Assembly: GCA_965153355.1 (NCBI GenBank)
Contig: OZ231128.1
Location: forward strand, 48,236,001-48,300,000
Length of the DNA stretch: 64,000 nt
Origin: Flaccisagitta enflata
Taxonomy: Eukaryota > Chaetognatha > Sagittoidea > Aphragmophora
Reading direction: 5' to 3'
Under the pieces are notes generated by a model. It did no database searches. It saw nothing but the letters and a program-made list of their open reading frames with translations, and was not told the DNA's origin. The translations under genes and the position numbers were made by a program. Shown here piece by piece: positions 1-11,081 of the stretch; position 1 is the stretch's first letter; every line of letters starts with the position of its first letter.

Positions 1-239
1 TATTGATAATGATTTGCCAAAGATAACCGTATTTTCTGTAATTAGCGAGACAGTGGTATTCTTTAGAAATTAAAAGATTACTGGAAAATGTCGAATTACG
101 TAATTCGACTTTTTGAAACATATGCTGGTAAAAAAAGTAGAAGAAATAGTTCATAATCATCAGTTATTTATGATGAATGCCCCCCACCAACACATATATC
201 CAAAAAAGAATTTAAAATACTTGTTGTTCTACTTTTTTA

Positions 240-480
240 CAGATGGACGGACGGATGGACAGACAAACGGATGGATGGACAGACGGGCGGATGGACGGAC
301 GGATGGACGGACCAACAGAGGGATAGATGAACAGATGGACGGAAAAACTGAGGGATGGATGGACTAATGAAATGACGGACCAATGGACAAATCAATTGAC
401 AAACAGATTATTGGATGGATATACCGACAAACGGACAAAGTCTCTTACAGGTTTGTGTGTCCACAACTCAAAAATCCCAG
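240..480 (+). repeat. Family B core: (GGAC/GGAT)n block
   Basis: Degenerate tetranucleotide array (GGACGGATGGAC and variants) followed by ACAAAGTCTCTTACAGGTTTG, the same order seen in other family B copies (GGAC core, then ACAAAGCCTCTTATAGAG). The remaining DNA from 1 to 239 shows nothing I recognise apart from a CCGTATTTTCTGTAATTAGCG motif that may be a MITE end. Confidence 0.6.
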
Positions 481-819
481 GTTTAGGACTTTTTTCCGGT
501 CGGCGATAGTCGCCTTTATTGGCACAGTAAATTTATCCTGTAAGTAGCGCCCCTAAACATTGGGAAATCTCATAAGGTTCTTCATAAACGAAATATTTTT
601 TACATGAATCCCCCTCTTGGAATTTTTACCATTTAGATTTAATCGTAGCAGGAAAATGATCAGTGATAATGTTATCAACAAAAGTTTTACAATTAAAGCT
701 ATAGATTCCCCCCCCCCCGTTTTTTTCACTGGTAAAAGGGGAAGGGGTGATAAATACAGGAAATACAGGAAACTCTTGTTCTTCTCTTTCTTCTTCCTCT
801 TCTTACTTTTAGTTGCGGA

Positions 820-905
820 CACGCAATTCTTTAAGAGGCTTTGTTTGTTGGTCTGTCTTTCTGTGAGTCGCGCTCTAATTGAAAGTTCGAAAACGCGCAT
901 TCATG
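820..905 (+). repeat. Family B tail fragment
   Basis: GGACACGCAATTCTTTAAGAGGC, then TTTGTTGGTCTGTC and GAGTCGCGCTC..TTGAAAGTTCG. This matches the reversed tail, core start and flank of other family B copies. The DNA at 481-819 holds no recognisable gene. Confidence 0.45.
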
Positions 906-1030
906 ATGCTGCAGATGAGATAGTATTTGTGTGTATGTGTGTGAGAGGCGAGAAAGAGTGTGAATGCAAATGGGGATGTATGCCTCTGCCCAACAGTCCA
1001 CAGCGATATTGTGCCCCGCGTCACTTGTAC

Positions 1031-1160
1031 TTCTTCCTATTCTTCTTCTTCTTCTTCTTCTTCTTCTTCTTCTTCTTCTTCTTCTTCTTCTTCTTCTTCT
1101 TCTTCTTCTTCTTCTTCTTCTTCTTCTTCTTCTTCTTTTCCTTCTTCTTTTCCTTCTCCT
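1031..1160 (+). repeat. (TTC)n microsatellite
   Basis: About 36 TTC units, then CTTTTCC variants. It yields only poly-Ser, poly-Phe or poly-Leu shadow reading frames. Confidence 0.95.
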
Positions 1161-1319
1161 ACTTTATCCTACGGTCTGTTGACCTTGATGCCTGTTGTAC
1201 ATCGATTGTTGTGGTTTTATGGTTACTAAGAACAAAACAAAGCCACCCGCAGCTGGCCAAACAAAAGGCCATACTTACGGCTAAGAGGGGACGTGAAAAA
1301 GAAAGTAGAGGAGCAAAAG

Positions 1320-1840
1320 AAACTAGTCATCCATGGACCATGGATCACACATGGTCAGCGGTACCCGATGCCCTGCTCGCAGTGGTCAAGTAAAGTAGTG
1401 GAGTGACAGCAGGGCAGCGCGGCGGCTCCAAAGCTGCAAAAGGCCGATGTCCTATAGGACAAAGAAGTGAATTTTCAGACGTCCTGAGGGGAATATGTCA
1501 GGCTTAAGAAGACTGAGGTTATAGAAGGTAAAGGGCAGATTTTAGGCCTGAAGAGCAGATAATTGGTCTTGGGGGCAGCTTTGAGGTCTGGAGAGCTGAT
1601 TTGAGGTTTGATTTGAGGTCTGATTTGAGGTCTGAAGGGCAGATTTGAGGTCTGGAGAGCTGATCTGAAGGCTTAGAAGGCCAAAATCAGGCCTTAGAGT
1701 GCCCTGATGGCCATGGGCGAGACTTACAGAAAGATGGATCAACAGAAGGAGGGATGGAAAGAAGGACGGACAGACATCTGGAAATTCACTGCTGTGTCCT
1801 ACAGGACATCAGCTCTTTGGGCCGCTGCCCAAAAAGCAGT
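1320..1840. mobile_element. Family A inverted-end element A1
   Basis: Left end near 1408 (GGGCAGCGCGGCGGCTCC, then GATGTCCTATAGGACA) and right end at 1779-1832 (TGTCCTACAGGACATCAGCT..GGGCCGCTGCCC) are inverted copies. The core at 1540-1700 is GAGGTCTGATTT/GAGGTCTGGAGAGC minisatellite. The tail outside the left end (GGTCAGCGGTACCCGATGCC) matches the tail of other family A copies in reverse. No ORF of its own. Class unknown. Confidence 0.7.
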
Positions 1841-2639
1841 TCAAAGTTGCTACGATGCAGCACTGAGATTCAGGAAGGTGAAAATATACTATCTAGAACA
1901 TATGTTTGTCGGCAAGCATTATAGGTGATATCTCCGCTTAAAACAAAAAATTTGTATAAAAATTGGGGAGATTCAGAAACTACATCAAATTTCTGAGCTA
2001 ATGACACAAACCGCGTTCTTCTATCTCGATTTGTTCAAAAATGACAGTATTTAGATCTCAAATATATCAAGAATTGAATAGAATGAAGATACATGAAATC
2101 TATCATCCAGTCGAAGTTGTCTTTGCTCCCAATGTAATGTAGAAGCCATGGTACACAACAAAGTAACGAAACAAACAAGCTGATGACAAATTTGACTTCC
2201 CCTTGGGCCTCTTGGCTACATTCATCAACGTGGATACCGGCCGGAAAATCAAACATCGATGAACATTCTTACCGTTTTTCTTGTAATCGGGCGCTTTCGA
2301 GATTAAGATAAAACATTGTTATTTCAAACCTCCAATTAGCGCCCCCTATTTACTGATTTTTAAATAATGTTTTATGGTTTATACACCTCTTAACATTTTT
2401 TTCAGAATCTAAATCAGTAAAACACAGATGGGGCAATCGTCATATACAACTGTAGCTGAAAGCTCAAAATGAGAGTGAGAGAAAATAGAGAGAGAAAGGA
2501 ATACAGGTAGTTATCACACAAGTCATTTGAAAACTCGTGGTGGACGTCCATCTTCAGAATTGATTCTGGACGCGAATGCCGCAGAACATCCCGTTCCGAA
2601 AGGCGATTCTTTGTCTTTATTGTGTCTTTAGTCTTGTAG
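1841..2639. other. No gene recognised
   Basis: AT-rich sequence with short incidental reading frames only. CCAATTAGCGCCCCC near 2332 recurs at 29077 and may be a worn MITE terminus. Confidence 0.5.
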
Positions 2640-2880
2640 GGGTTATCTTCTCGCCAGGAAATTTCGCTTCCAAACATCATAATCTTTGTACAAATCACCT
2701 TGGATAATTCTGCAGGGACCATGTCCTTGTACTTCTCAAAATGTTTGGACACCACACCAAGGCTGCCAATAACTATTGGGATAACCATGCAATCGCAGTC
2801 CCACATGCGTCCCAATTCAAGCCACAGACCAGAGTATTTTGGGGTGACATGTGGGATTTGCCCAACCAAGCTAAGCTGCC
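2640..2880 (-). pseudogene. LINE ORF2 C-terminal tail remnant
   Basis: Read on the minus strand, the segment gives LWLELGRMWDCDCMVIPIV, IGSLGVVSKHFEKYKDMVP. The pattern LA..W......VIP(V/I)VIG.LG.(V/I).K is the familiar C-terminal tail of many LINE reverse-transcriptase proteins. Only this tail is visible; no RT catalytic motif lies upstream, because a family A element abuts it at about 2885. It is therefore a fragment. A chance match is possible but the pattern is specific. Confidence 0.5.
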
Positions 2881-3640
2881 TTTTTTGGGCAGCGGCCCCA
2901 AAGGGGACGAAGTCCTGTAGAACACAGGGGGAATCTGTCCGTCCGTACGTACGTACGTCCGTCCCCCCCCCCCGCCCATCCTCAGGGCTTTGTCTCCTTT
3001 GGGGCCCAAATCCAAGCAAAATGGCCCAAATCCATGCAAAATGGCTCAAATCCAGGCAAAATGGGCTAATTCCCGGCAAAATAGCCCAAATCCAGGCGAA
3101 ATGGGCCAAATCTTGCTAAAAAACCTGAATTTTTACCTGAGTTCTGTCATTTTGGCCCCTTAAACTTAGATTCTGGCTTATAAAACCCACATCCTAGCCC
3201 TAGAGACCCAGATCCTCCAAGACCTAGGTCCTGGCCTCAAAAACCTAAATCCTAGCCTCAGAGACCTAAATCCTGGCCTCAGAGACTAAGAAATTAGTCC
3301 CTAAGACCCAGATTCGGGCGTCAGAGACCCAGATCCTGGCCTGCTTCTCCTTCAATCTAACCAAGGGTACCATTGTCCATATACTGTCTTTTGTCATGGT
3401 ATTCAATGAAAATTTGAATAACAGGGCATCCTTGACAGAAGGAAGGCAGACGGACGGACGGACGGATGGACGGACGGACGGACGGACGGACGGACGGACA
3501 GATTCCCCCTGTGTTCTACAGGACTTTGTCCCCTTCGGGGCCGCTGCCCTGCTCCCATTCAACCTAAATCACTTACTACTCAAGCAGGGCACGGGTACCG
3601 CTGACCACTTACTGCCTTTGGGCTGCTATTGGATATATTG
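2881..3640. mobile_element. Family A inverted-end element A2 with (GGAC)n core
   Basis: Left end 2886-2935 (GGGCAGCGGCCCCAAAGGGG, ..GTCCTGTAGAACACAGGGGG) and right end 3500-3553 are near-perfect inverted copies. Next to the left end is GTCCGTCCGTACGTACGTCC; next to the right end is (GGAC)n, so even the microsatellites are inverted. The middle holds CAAATCCAGGCAAAATGGCC and AGACCCAGATCCTGGCCTC minisatellites. The right tail (CCCTGCTCCC..AAGCAGGGCACGGGTACCGC) is the family tail. Confidence 0.75.
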
Positions 3641-4008
3641 GTCTCCTCCAGCAGTTTGAAACACACTCCATGTTGTGGCTTTTTTAGGCAATTCAAGAGT
3701 CATACCTATGTTTTTGAATGACGGTCTTGGCTTTCCCTGCAATGATTTGTGCCTGTTTAATAACTGATCAGTCACTCAGGTTGTTCAATTGTAAGGCCCT
3801 CAAAGAATTTCTCGGCTCTTCGACATAGGGAGAATAGGCCAGTCCTATCAAGCTCATGACACTTTTGCATCACGGGACTAGAGCTTTTACTTAGGAAGTG
3901 TGCTAATCGGATGTTGGTGCTTTTGAAGCTACCCCAGACAGAGACCAGCCCTCTTCCACCCATTTGTCTTGTTGTATACAGTCTATCTACATCACTCCTT
4001 ATTTCGAA

Positions 4009-4011
<3 letters not shown>

Positions 4012-4096
<85 letters not shown>
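4012..4096 (+). repeat. (TC)n microsatellite
   Basis: About 42 uninterrupted TC units. The flanks 3641-4011 and 4097-4483 hold no recognisable gene. Confidence 0.95.
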
Positions 4097-4099
<3 letters not shown>

Positions 4100-4483
4100 C
4101 ACTTTTCTCCTAACTCTATCTCTTTCTTTTTCAATTGTCTTCCATTTTTCCCGACATTTTAGCTCTGGCATCTTTCAAAAGGATTTTCACCCTTTTCCTA
4201 ACGTGCGCAAAATTGCTGGAAAAAAACTTCCACTTCCAGGCAGTAAAAGGTTGAGAAAACCACACTTTTGAGCTAAGTTTCGGGTTTCCTTATCTTTTTT
4301 TCCCCTCCTTAGTTAACGGCACATAGAAGCCCTTGAAATGGGAGGGGATTTTCTCAGCGGAATATCAATTTGCTTTTTTTTCCATTATGAATATCATACT
4401 GTATGAAATGGGGGAATTCGGGTGGAGATAAGAGCAAGCATGAAATAAACAGGGCACCAGTATATTCAACTCTGCTTTTTGGG

Positions 4484-5045
4484 CAGCGGCCCCGAAGGGG
4501 TCGATGACCTATGCTTTCACACATATGGGGGATTTTCTCCTTCTCCTTCTTCTCCTACGTCCCCCCCTCAAATCCCAGTCTCGAGGCCCAAATTCCAGTC
4601 TCAAGGCCCAAATCCCAGTCGCAAGGCCCAAATCCTAGCCTCAAGGCCCAAATCCTAGCCTGGAGGCCCAGATTTCAGTCTTGAAGCCCAAATCTCAGCC
4701 TCAACGTCAAAATTTCAGCCAAGAGGCCCAGATCCCGGCCTTGAGGCCCAAATCTCAGCCTCCAGGCTAGGATTTGGGCCTTGAGGCTAGGATTTGGGCC
4801 TTGAGGCTGGGATTTGGGCCTCAAGACTGGGATTTGGGCCTTGAGACTGGAATTTGGGCCTCGAGACTGGGATTTGAGGGGGGGAGGGATGGAGGAGGAG
4901 GAGGAGAAGGAGAAGGAGAAAATCCCCCATATGTGTGAAAGCATAGGTCATTGACCCCTTCGGCGCCGCTGCCCTGCTCCCCCCTCAACTTCAACCACAA
5001 CCTACTTAGGCAGGGCACGGGTACCATCTAACGCTTTTGCGACTA
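4484..5045. mobile_element. Family A element A3, the clearest long hairpin
   Basis: Left end 4488-4550 (GGGCAGCGGCCCCGAAGGGG, TCGATGACCTATGCTTTCAC) and right end about 4915-4977 are inverted copies of about 60 bp. The interior is about 19-bp AGGCCCAAATCCCAGTCTC units to about 4765, then the same unit inverted (GAGGCTAGGATTTGGGCCTT) to about 4880, so the whole element can fold into one hairpin. Tail 4970-5045: CCCTGCTCCCCCCTCAAC..GGCAGGGCACGGGTACC..CGCTTTTGCGACTATT. Confidence 0.8.
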
Positions 5046-5704
5046 TTCATTAGCAGTATGAAGGATATTCTTAATTCAATACAATTTTGTGTCATGAAGA
5101 TTTTAGCCCCCTGACCCCATGACCTTCGTCGGAGCATGCCCTAAAGGGCAACAAGTCGCGGACGATTGGGCGGGGGCAGTACTACCCCAAATGAACATAA
5201 ATGACATTATCAAACCTGGAAATGAGATAGAATACCGTACAAGCACAAAATACGCAATATTTCAACAATTTCATGGACCGACGAACAGACGGATCAACTG
5301 ACCAAAACAGCACCGTATAGTGTGGCGTGTCCGCGATAAAAATTTGAATTTCAAAAAATGATCTTCAGTCATTGATCATGTTGTAGCATAAAGAAAAAGT
5401 TTCCCCTTTACCACATTTTTCCTTACCTTTAGCCATGCCAACATGACTTTCGTATGAGGAAAGAAAATATTTGTTGCGTTAAAGGCAACCCAAGCAATGG
5501 CGCGACTAAGTTTTATTGCGGTACCGTTATTAGCCGTTTGGTGACGAAACCGCGAAAAATGGGCCATTACATTCAAATCCGATTGTGAAACTTTTTCAAG
5601 CAAAAAAGATAACACATCCAACACCACTGGAAGCTTTGTTTGATTATGTTCTTTTTAAAAGACTCGCGCACCACTCATGACTACAATTCAAAAAGTTTTT
5701 CTTT
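5046..5704. other. No gene; short family B fragment
   Basis: 5275-5340 reads GACCGACGAACAGACGGATC..TATAGTGTGGCGTGTCCGCG, a worn family B core and tail. The rest shows nothing recognisable. Confidence 0.4.
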
Positions 5705-5998
5705 TCAAATTTTCTTTTTCTTTTTCTTCTTTTTCTTTTCTTTTTTCTTCTCTTTCTTCTTTTTCTTCTTTTTCTTCTTTTTCTTCTTTTTCTTCTTTTT
5801 CTTCTTTTTCTTTTTCTTCTTCTTCTTCTTCTTCTTCTTCTTCTTCTTCTTCTTCTTCTTCTTCTTCTTCTTCTTCTTCTTCTTCTTCTTCTTCTTCTTC
5901 TTCTTCTTCTTCGTCTTTTTCTGCTTCTTCTTGTTGTTCTTTTTCTTCTTTTTCTTCTTCTTCTTCTTTTTTTTCTTCTTCTTTTCTTCTTCTTCCCC
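5705..5998 (+). repeat. (TTC)n / TTTTCTTC microsatellite
   Basis: A TTTTTCTTC array passing into about 33 pure TTC units and back to imperfect TTC. It ends about 80 bp before the exon 1 acceptor and adds a very long polypyrimidine stretch upstream of that splice site. Confidence 0.95.
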
Positions 5999-6081
5999 TT
6001 ATATACCTCAAGCCAGGCCATGGACATTTCTTCCTTTCTTTCACGTCATGTTATTCTTTTTTATTTCTTTTTTCCCCTCAG

Positions 6082-6248
6082 AATACCGGAGTTCCTTACA
6101 ATCCCGCGTCGTTCTTTGGCAATTCGTTAGAGGGCATCATGGCGCTACAGGCGGAACATTTTCCCGACCGACGTCTACCGTGGATTCAAACGTCGCTAAC
6201 AGAAGCTCTTCTCCAGCGCAACGGAGCGGCCACCGAAGGCATCTTTAG
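6082..6248 (+). CDS. ARHGAP39: RhoGAP-domain exon 1 of 5 visible (ARHGAP39/Vilse-like)
   Basis: Internal exon encoding the N-terminal part of a RhoGAP domain. Seen: a pyrimidine-rich tract ending CCCCTCAG, then 55 codons plus two bases, then the donor AG|GTGAGT. The peptide contains GNSLEGIMALQ, LPWIQTSLTEALL and ends at GAATEGIF plus a split Arg codon. GIFR is the RhoGAP arginine-finger loop. Established: RhoGAP domains stimulate GTP hydrolysis by Rho/Rac/Cdc42, and ARHGAP39 (Vilse/CrossGAP) is a WW-MyTH4-RhoGAP protein acting downstream of Robo in axon guidance. The assignment rests on this exon together with the last exon, whose C-terminus (TTFMEGIL, stop) closely resembles that family. 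Neighbours: no upstream exon was found in 1-6081, so the MyTH4 and WW parts are presumably outside the window. The start is an acceptor, not an ATG. Another RhoGAP subfamily is less likely but possible. Confidence 0.85.
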
Positions 6249-6668
6249 GTGAGTAGCTTCACTAATTTTCTTCCACGCCCCTTCCCTCCTACCCGTTCGC
6301 CTTTCCCTTTCTTTCCCAATTTCCTCCATTCCGCTTTTGGACGTTTTCTTGCCGATTTGAGACCCACAGTACCCGAAGTCTCATGTAGTACAACCGAGAA
6401 TCTACTTTGGGTCAACTTCAGATACACGGACTAGGTATGAAAACAAGACCCTACCTATAGAAAAAAATGGACTATTTTCGACTTTATTCTACAATTGTTT
6501 GGCATTTTTCATCCATTAGAATCTAAAACAAGACTGCCACCAGCGCTTAAAGGTGTCCAAACGACTTAAGACGCCAATCCCCACTGCACCCCTCTTGTCA
6601 CACGCCATTCGCCTCACTTCCCCACTTCAACTTTGCTTACTCAATATCTCGGCCTTTTTTTTCTTTTT

Positions 6669-6910
6669 AGGTGCGCCATAGCACTTCTAAAAAAGTCTCT
6701 GTCTGTTAGTCACGCTCAAGTTGAAAATCGAAAAAATGTTTAACATCACGTGTTTATTATTCGCTTTACTGGTCATTTCATCCGATATCATATTCAACTA
6801 CGGTTAGATCTGATAGAGCTCAGGATAGGTCTGATTGAGCTTGCGAGAGGTCTGATGGAGCTCGGGATAGTAAAAGAATAGATAACGACAGGCGCACCGT
6901 CTTGGCCCGT
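6669..6910. repeat. Family B fragment and 21-bp minisatellite
   Basis: 6669-6740: GGTGCGCCATAGCACTTCT..AGTCACGCTCAAGTTGAAAA, the inverse of the segments at 15125-15215 and 15250-15350. 6808-6880: about three copies of the unit GATAGAGCTCGGGATAGGTCT. 6893-6925: CACCGTCTTGGCCCGTGTAT, the inverse of 14787-14815. The same module order recurs at 14787-15045, so this is a mobile family. Confidence 0.6.
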
Positions 6911-8456
6911 GTATCCAGTCTTGTTCCTCCCTTATTTGCCCCATTATGAGCGGACATCGGCTCGGCCACGGAAGGGGAAAAAAGGCCCTGGCGCTCATTT
7001 TTTATTCGCTTTCAATCTGGCAGAAAGCCAAGCAGCAAGTAAAAATCGTAAATAACACAGCGGAACACGTTTCATGTTCTTTTTGTTCATGAGAGAATTC
7101 GTTGCTGATAACAACGTACAGCTCGTTTCATGTTACTTACATGGAAGAATTTGTTATTGGTATTAAGGTCGAACATGTTTCATGAAAGTCATGAAACAAT
7201 AAAATAAAGTGATAAACCTCCCCTGATGGCTGATTCTCAATAACTAATAAAAGACTTGAGAAAGAGATTTTCACAAAGGCAGCCGTATAAGTCGCATTTC
7301 GCATGTTGGGGAAACCATTTCAGGCCGAATTTCGGACTAGAGTAAAGACTGAAACCACTTTAGCCAGATTCGGACTTGAGTGGAATGAGATAGAACATCC
7401 CTCATTTTTAATTCTAACTAGTGTTTTTTGTTTGTACTTACTCATGTAAATTGTAAAAGTCTGGTTTATTTTATCTGTGAAAAAGAATGGTTTATCTTTT
7501 TTTTTCTAAAATTCTGAATTTATTTTCATTTTTAAGCTTCACCTTTTTTTAAAATCATTTTTTTGCCTACTCTGAATAAGTGAAATATTGAAATTCTATA
7601 TGAGAATAAAACAATTTGTTATGAAAAAAATCTAGGAATGAAAAAAAAATCTCCAATAGTCCTTCCCTGTTTTAATATTTTAAGAATTTAAAGATAGATA
7701 TCAATTTAAAAAAAAAAAAAAGAAATATCATTTTTGGAAGATTTTATTATAATATTTTCAAAAATTATCAACCACAGATCGTATTAAAAGATAACATATA
7801 AAAATTGAAGAGTGATACAAGTAAGATCTAAATAAGGCCCAATGATTTTTTTTTTAAGTTGATTTTATAACCACACTAGTTAGAAGGGGTAGTTAGAGTT
7901 GAAGATTCTGCCTTGAGTGGTTAGGGGGCCTACTGCCCTCATTTTGAAATGAGGATTCGGCCTTAAGAGCCTTTAGTGTAAGACAGGGATACCGAAGTAC
8001 CAACAGAGGGACCGACGGAAGGGTCGATGGGTGGACCGACGGACGGTGGACCAAGAGATGGACCACTGGACGGGATGATGAACCGACATTAGGACGTTTT
8101 AAGTCGAACGCACGCGACTGGGTATAAATGAACTACCCCAAATTCTCTACACTGTTTCATTCCTTCACTTTCCCATGACAAACAGAAAAAAAAACTAGGA
8201 ATATGTGACTCAGGGTGAAACCGTGCCCGATGATGTTTAGCGATCGGAAAACCCCTACACTGAAAAAAAATGGTGGTGGACAAGAAAAGAAAAAAAAGTA
8301 GATTAGCGTCAATTTTAGCGCGTCATAACTGCAACGCGACGAGACTATAAACGCATTAAATGAACCATAAACCTTGTACGTTGGAGGCTGGAAAAAATGC
8401 TGGGGTTGTAGGGGGGGAACTCCCCATATCGCGCCATGACTTCCATGACTTCCGGC

Positions 8457-8459
<3 letters not shown>
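6911..8459. other. AT-rich non-coding, family B copy at 7980-8125
   Basis: No gene seen. 7980-8125 has a GACCGACGGAAGGGTCGATG-type core ending in TTTTAAGTCG..CGCACGCGACTGGGTAT. Confidence 0.5.

Positions 8460-8510
<51 letters not shown>
8460..8510 (+). repeat. (GA)n microsatellite
   Basis: About 25 GA units. The following sequence 8511-10225 holds no recognisable gene; it has an isolated family A end at 9018-9070 and a family B tail at 9785-9850 (ACCGACCGACACGGCAAGGT, TAGAGTCGCGTGTCTGCGAC). Confidence 0.9.
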
Positions 8511-10225
8511 GACAATAAGCATAAGCATATGCGTATGAAATGTGCAACATAAGTAATATGCAACATAACATATGCAATTGAATGTGCAACATATGTCGCA
8601 TATGTACAGTACTCAAGTGCAAATTTTTTTTTCCGAACACTTGTTAACGGAGAATAAGAAGAACAACAAGACTACCAAATCTAGAACAAGATGATGATAA
8701 ACAAAAAAGAGAACATGAAATGTTGTCTTGAGCCAAAAAAAAGTTAGAGCCAGAAGAGAGCCAAACTTCTGAAGCTGGCTATTGGATTTAACTGTATAAA
8801 GACGTAAGATTCGGGTCGTTGCACGATGGACTTCCAACCAAATTCTGTTGGCTCGTCTTTCGGTTTTGAGTGAGCTTGACCTGCGACCTTCGATGCTGCA
8901 TAAACTTGCTCATTCTTTCCCTGTTCCGCTCTTTCCTTTTATCTTGGACCTCCTTCTCTTTTGCCTCGTTATATTCTTCTTCGTCCTTCCAACATCACCT
9001 TCCCACTTTTTCCCTTTTGGGCAGCGGCTTTAGATTTCTTTTTAGACAGCGTCCCCATAGAGCCGATGTCTTATTGAGTAAATTTGAATCTGTAAGTATA
9101 TCCATCCATACATCCTTGCCTGAGCTCTCTGACCATGATCAGACTCTCTCAGACTTTGAATCTGCCCTCTCAGACCCAAAATTAGTACTCTCTGGCTTGT
9201 AAATGTAATCAGTCCCTGTTTTAAAAGACATTAGCCCTTTGCATTGGAGCCACTTTCCTGCTCTCAATCTTTTTTCTCAGCTGATCACTCCAAGCTTTTT
9301 TTCTTTTTCAGCCTCTTCTTTTTCTTCTTCTTCTGCGTCTTCCTCTCCCATTTGGAGATCAAAATCTAGGCTTTGACCATATTATGTATGATAGATGAAA
9401 ACAGCATTGCTTTAATCAGAGGCCAAGATTCTTGAATAAGGCAATATACAAAGGATAAAAGCCTTGCAACCTTTAAGTTTACCTGGGATTGCTCACAACA
9501 ATCCTTTGCTACTACGCGAATAAAAAATATACGCACTTTTAAATGGTTCACTTAGCCATAAAAATTTATTTAGAGAAACTTATTAAAATCTTAGACCATT
9601 TTAAAGCCTTTTGAAAGTACTTTTATTTGGCGCCAATCTGGTATTTCTATCTTATCTCGTTTAGAAATGGCATTTGAGTAAAAATGTTGCCTATTTCAGT
9701 TTCGCAATCCCCATGCAACAAGGCCGATGGATACAGTCAGGGGTTGTTGTGAAATTTTAAAACAAAAATTATTTAACTGAAAAATTACCTGACCTGACCT
9801 ACCGACCGACACGGCAAGGTGTAGAGTCGCGTGTCTGCGACTAAAAAGTGCATTTTAAAAACTAGTGCTTCTCTTTACCAAGCTCTAGCTTCTAAACCGT
9901 TTGAGATACAGACCTGGGGTTGGTCCAGAATGAAAATTCTTTTGAAAACTTTTAAAAATTATTTAACTGAAAATAGTTAGAATAAATTTTTTGATCTGTT
10001 TTTTTTTTTTTATAAATAAAGGGGTTTGTCTTTTTTTTTTTTTTTTGCGTGGTATGGACCACATCCAGAATCTAGAATTCTTCCAGCACAGCAACTCTTT
10101 GACACTATCTCGTCATCATAAAAACTGATTTTGAGAGCAACGAATACCGTAAACCATCCTAACGCTTTTGCGACATTCTTTGGACTGATATGTTGAATCA
10201 ACCTCATGACCTATTTTTCCTCCTT

Positions 10226-10489
10226 TTTGGGCAGCGGCCCTGAAGGGGCCAATGACTTATGCTTTCACACAGGGGAAATTTCTCCTCCTTCTTCTTCACA
10301 TACCCCCCCCCCCACCTTCAAGCCCGTAACCCAACCTTGAGGCCCAAATCCCAGTCTCAAAGCCTATTGCCCAGCCTCCAGGCTCAAATTTCAGCCTCAG
10401 GACCCAAATCTTAGCTTCCAGGCCCAAATCCTAGCCTCCAGGCCCAAATCTTAGCCTCCATGCCCAAATCCCAGCCTCCAGCCTAAATT
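10226..10489 (+). mobile_element. Family A element, left part
   Basis: Begins TTGGGCAGCGGCCCTGAAGG, ..GACTTATGCTTTCACACAGG, followed by AGGCCCAAATCCCAGTCTC-type units. It stops abruptly at 10490, where the foldback-like structure starts. A matching right part resumes at 16023. Confidence 0.6.
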
Positions 10490-10684
10490 CCACACCCATA
10501 GATCTTAGATCGATAAAGATAGGGGTCAATGTCCACGGGACTGACCATGACAGACACTTATAGTACCCCATGGGGCATCAAAAAGAAGTGGAGGCAAGTT
10601 TTTAAAACTCAGGGTTTTCCTTCTACTTAGTTTTACCTCTGGAAAGCATCAGTGAACCATTTTTCACAAAATGTAATGGAAGGA

Positions 10685-11015
10685 CTCAACTTTGTCGGCT
10701 TATATATCCTAAACGAATTGAGCTACTGAGCTCAATTTAGGCTCATTTTAAAGAGCTGACACAGCTCTTTATTATGAGCCTAAGTTGAGGTCAGTAGCTC
10801 AATTCGTTTAGGAGCGACAGTCTTCCAAAGTTGATGTTATTTTTAGAATGATGGCAAAAAACCCTTACAACTTTGTCAGCTCATATCTCCCAAACGAATT
10901 GAGCTACTGAGCTCAATTTGGGCTCATTTTAAAGAACAGGCACAGCTCTTTAAAATGAGTCTAAGTTGAGGTCAGTAGCTTGATTCGTTAAGGAGCGAGA
11001 GTCTCTCAAAGTTGA
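10685..11015. repeat. Family C hairpins, two tandem copies
   Basis: Two about 150-bp near-palindromes: CCTAAACGAATTGAGCTACT..GCTCATTTTAAAGAGCTG..CAGCTC..AGTAGCTCAATTCGTTTAGG. They are separated by a short linker with GGCAAAAAACCCTTACAACT. Related copies are at 15395-15830 and 28368-28580. Confidence 0.8.
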
Positions 11016-11081
11016 AAAATTTTTAAGATAAACGTTGCTTAAGATAAGATAGACTCACCAATGTAACCTCGTCCGTTTTTT

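Noticed and set aside
1030-1393. Open frames with poly-Ser/Phe/Leu over (TTC)n (also 5640-6250 and 35971-36465)
   Set aside because: Produced by the microsatellite. Only the last part of the 5677-6252 frame (from 6082) is real, as the RhoGAP exon.
2035-2256. Minus-strand ORF with hydrophobic segments (73 codons)
   Set aside because: No recognisable motif and no splice context; length is compatible with chance.
2700-3562. Frames reading VRPSVRPSVRP or TDGRTDGRTD
   Set aside because: These are translations of (GGAC)n/(GTCC)n cores of family A and B elements, present in both strands and many places.
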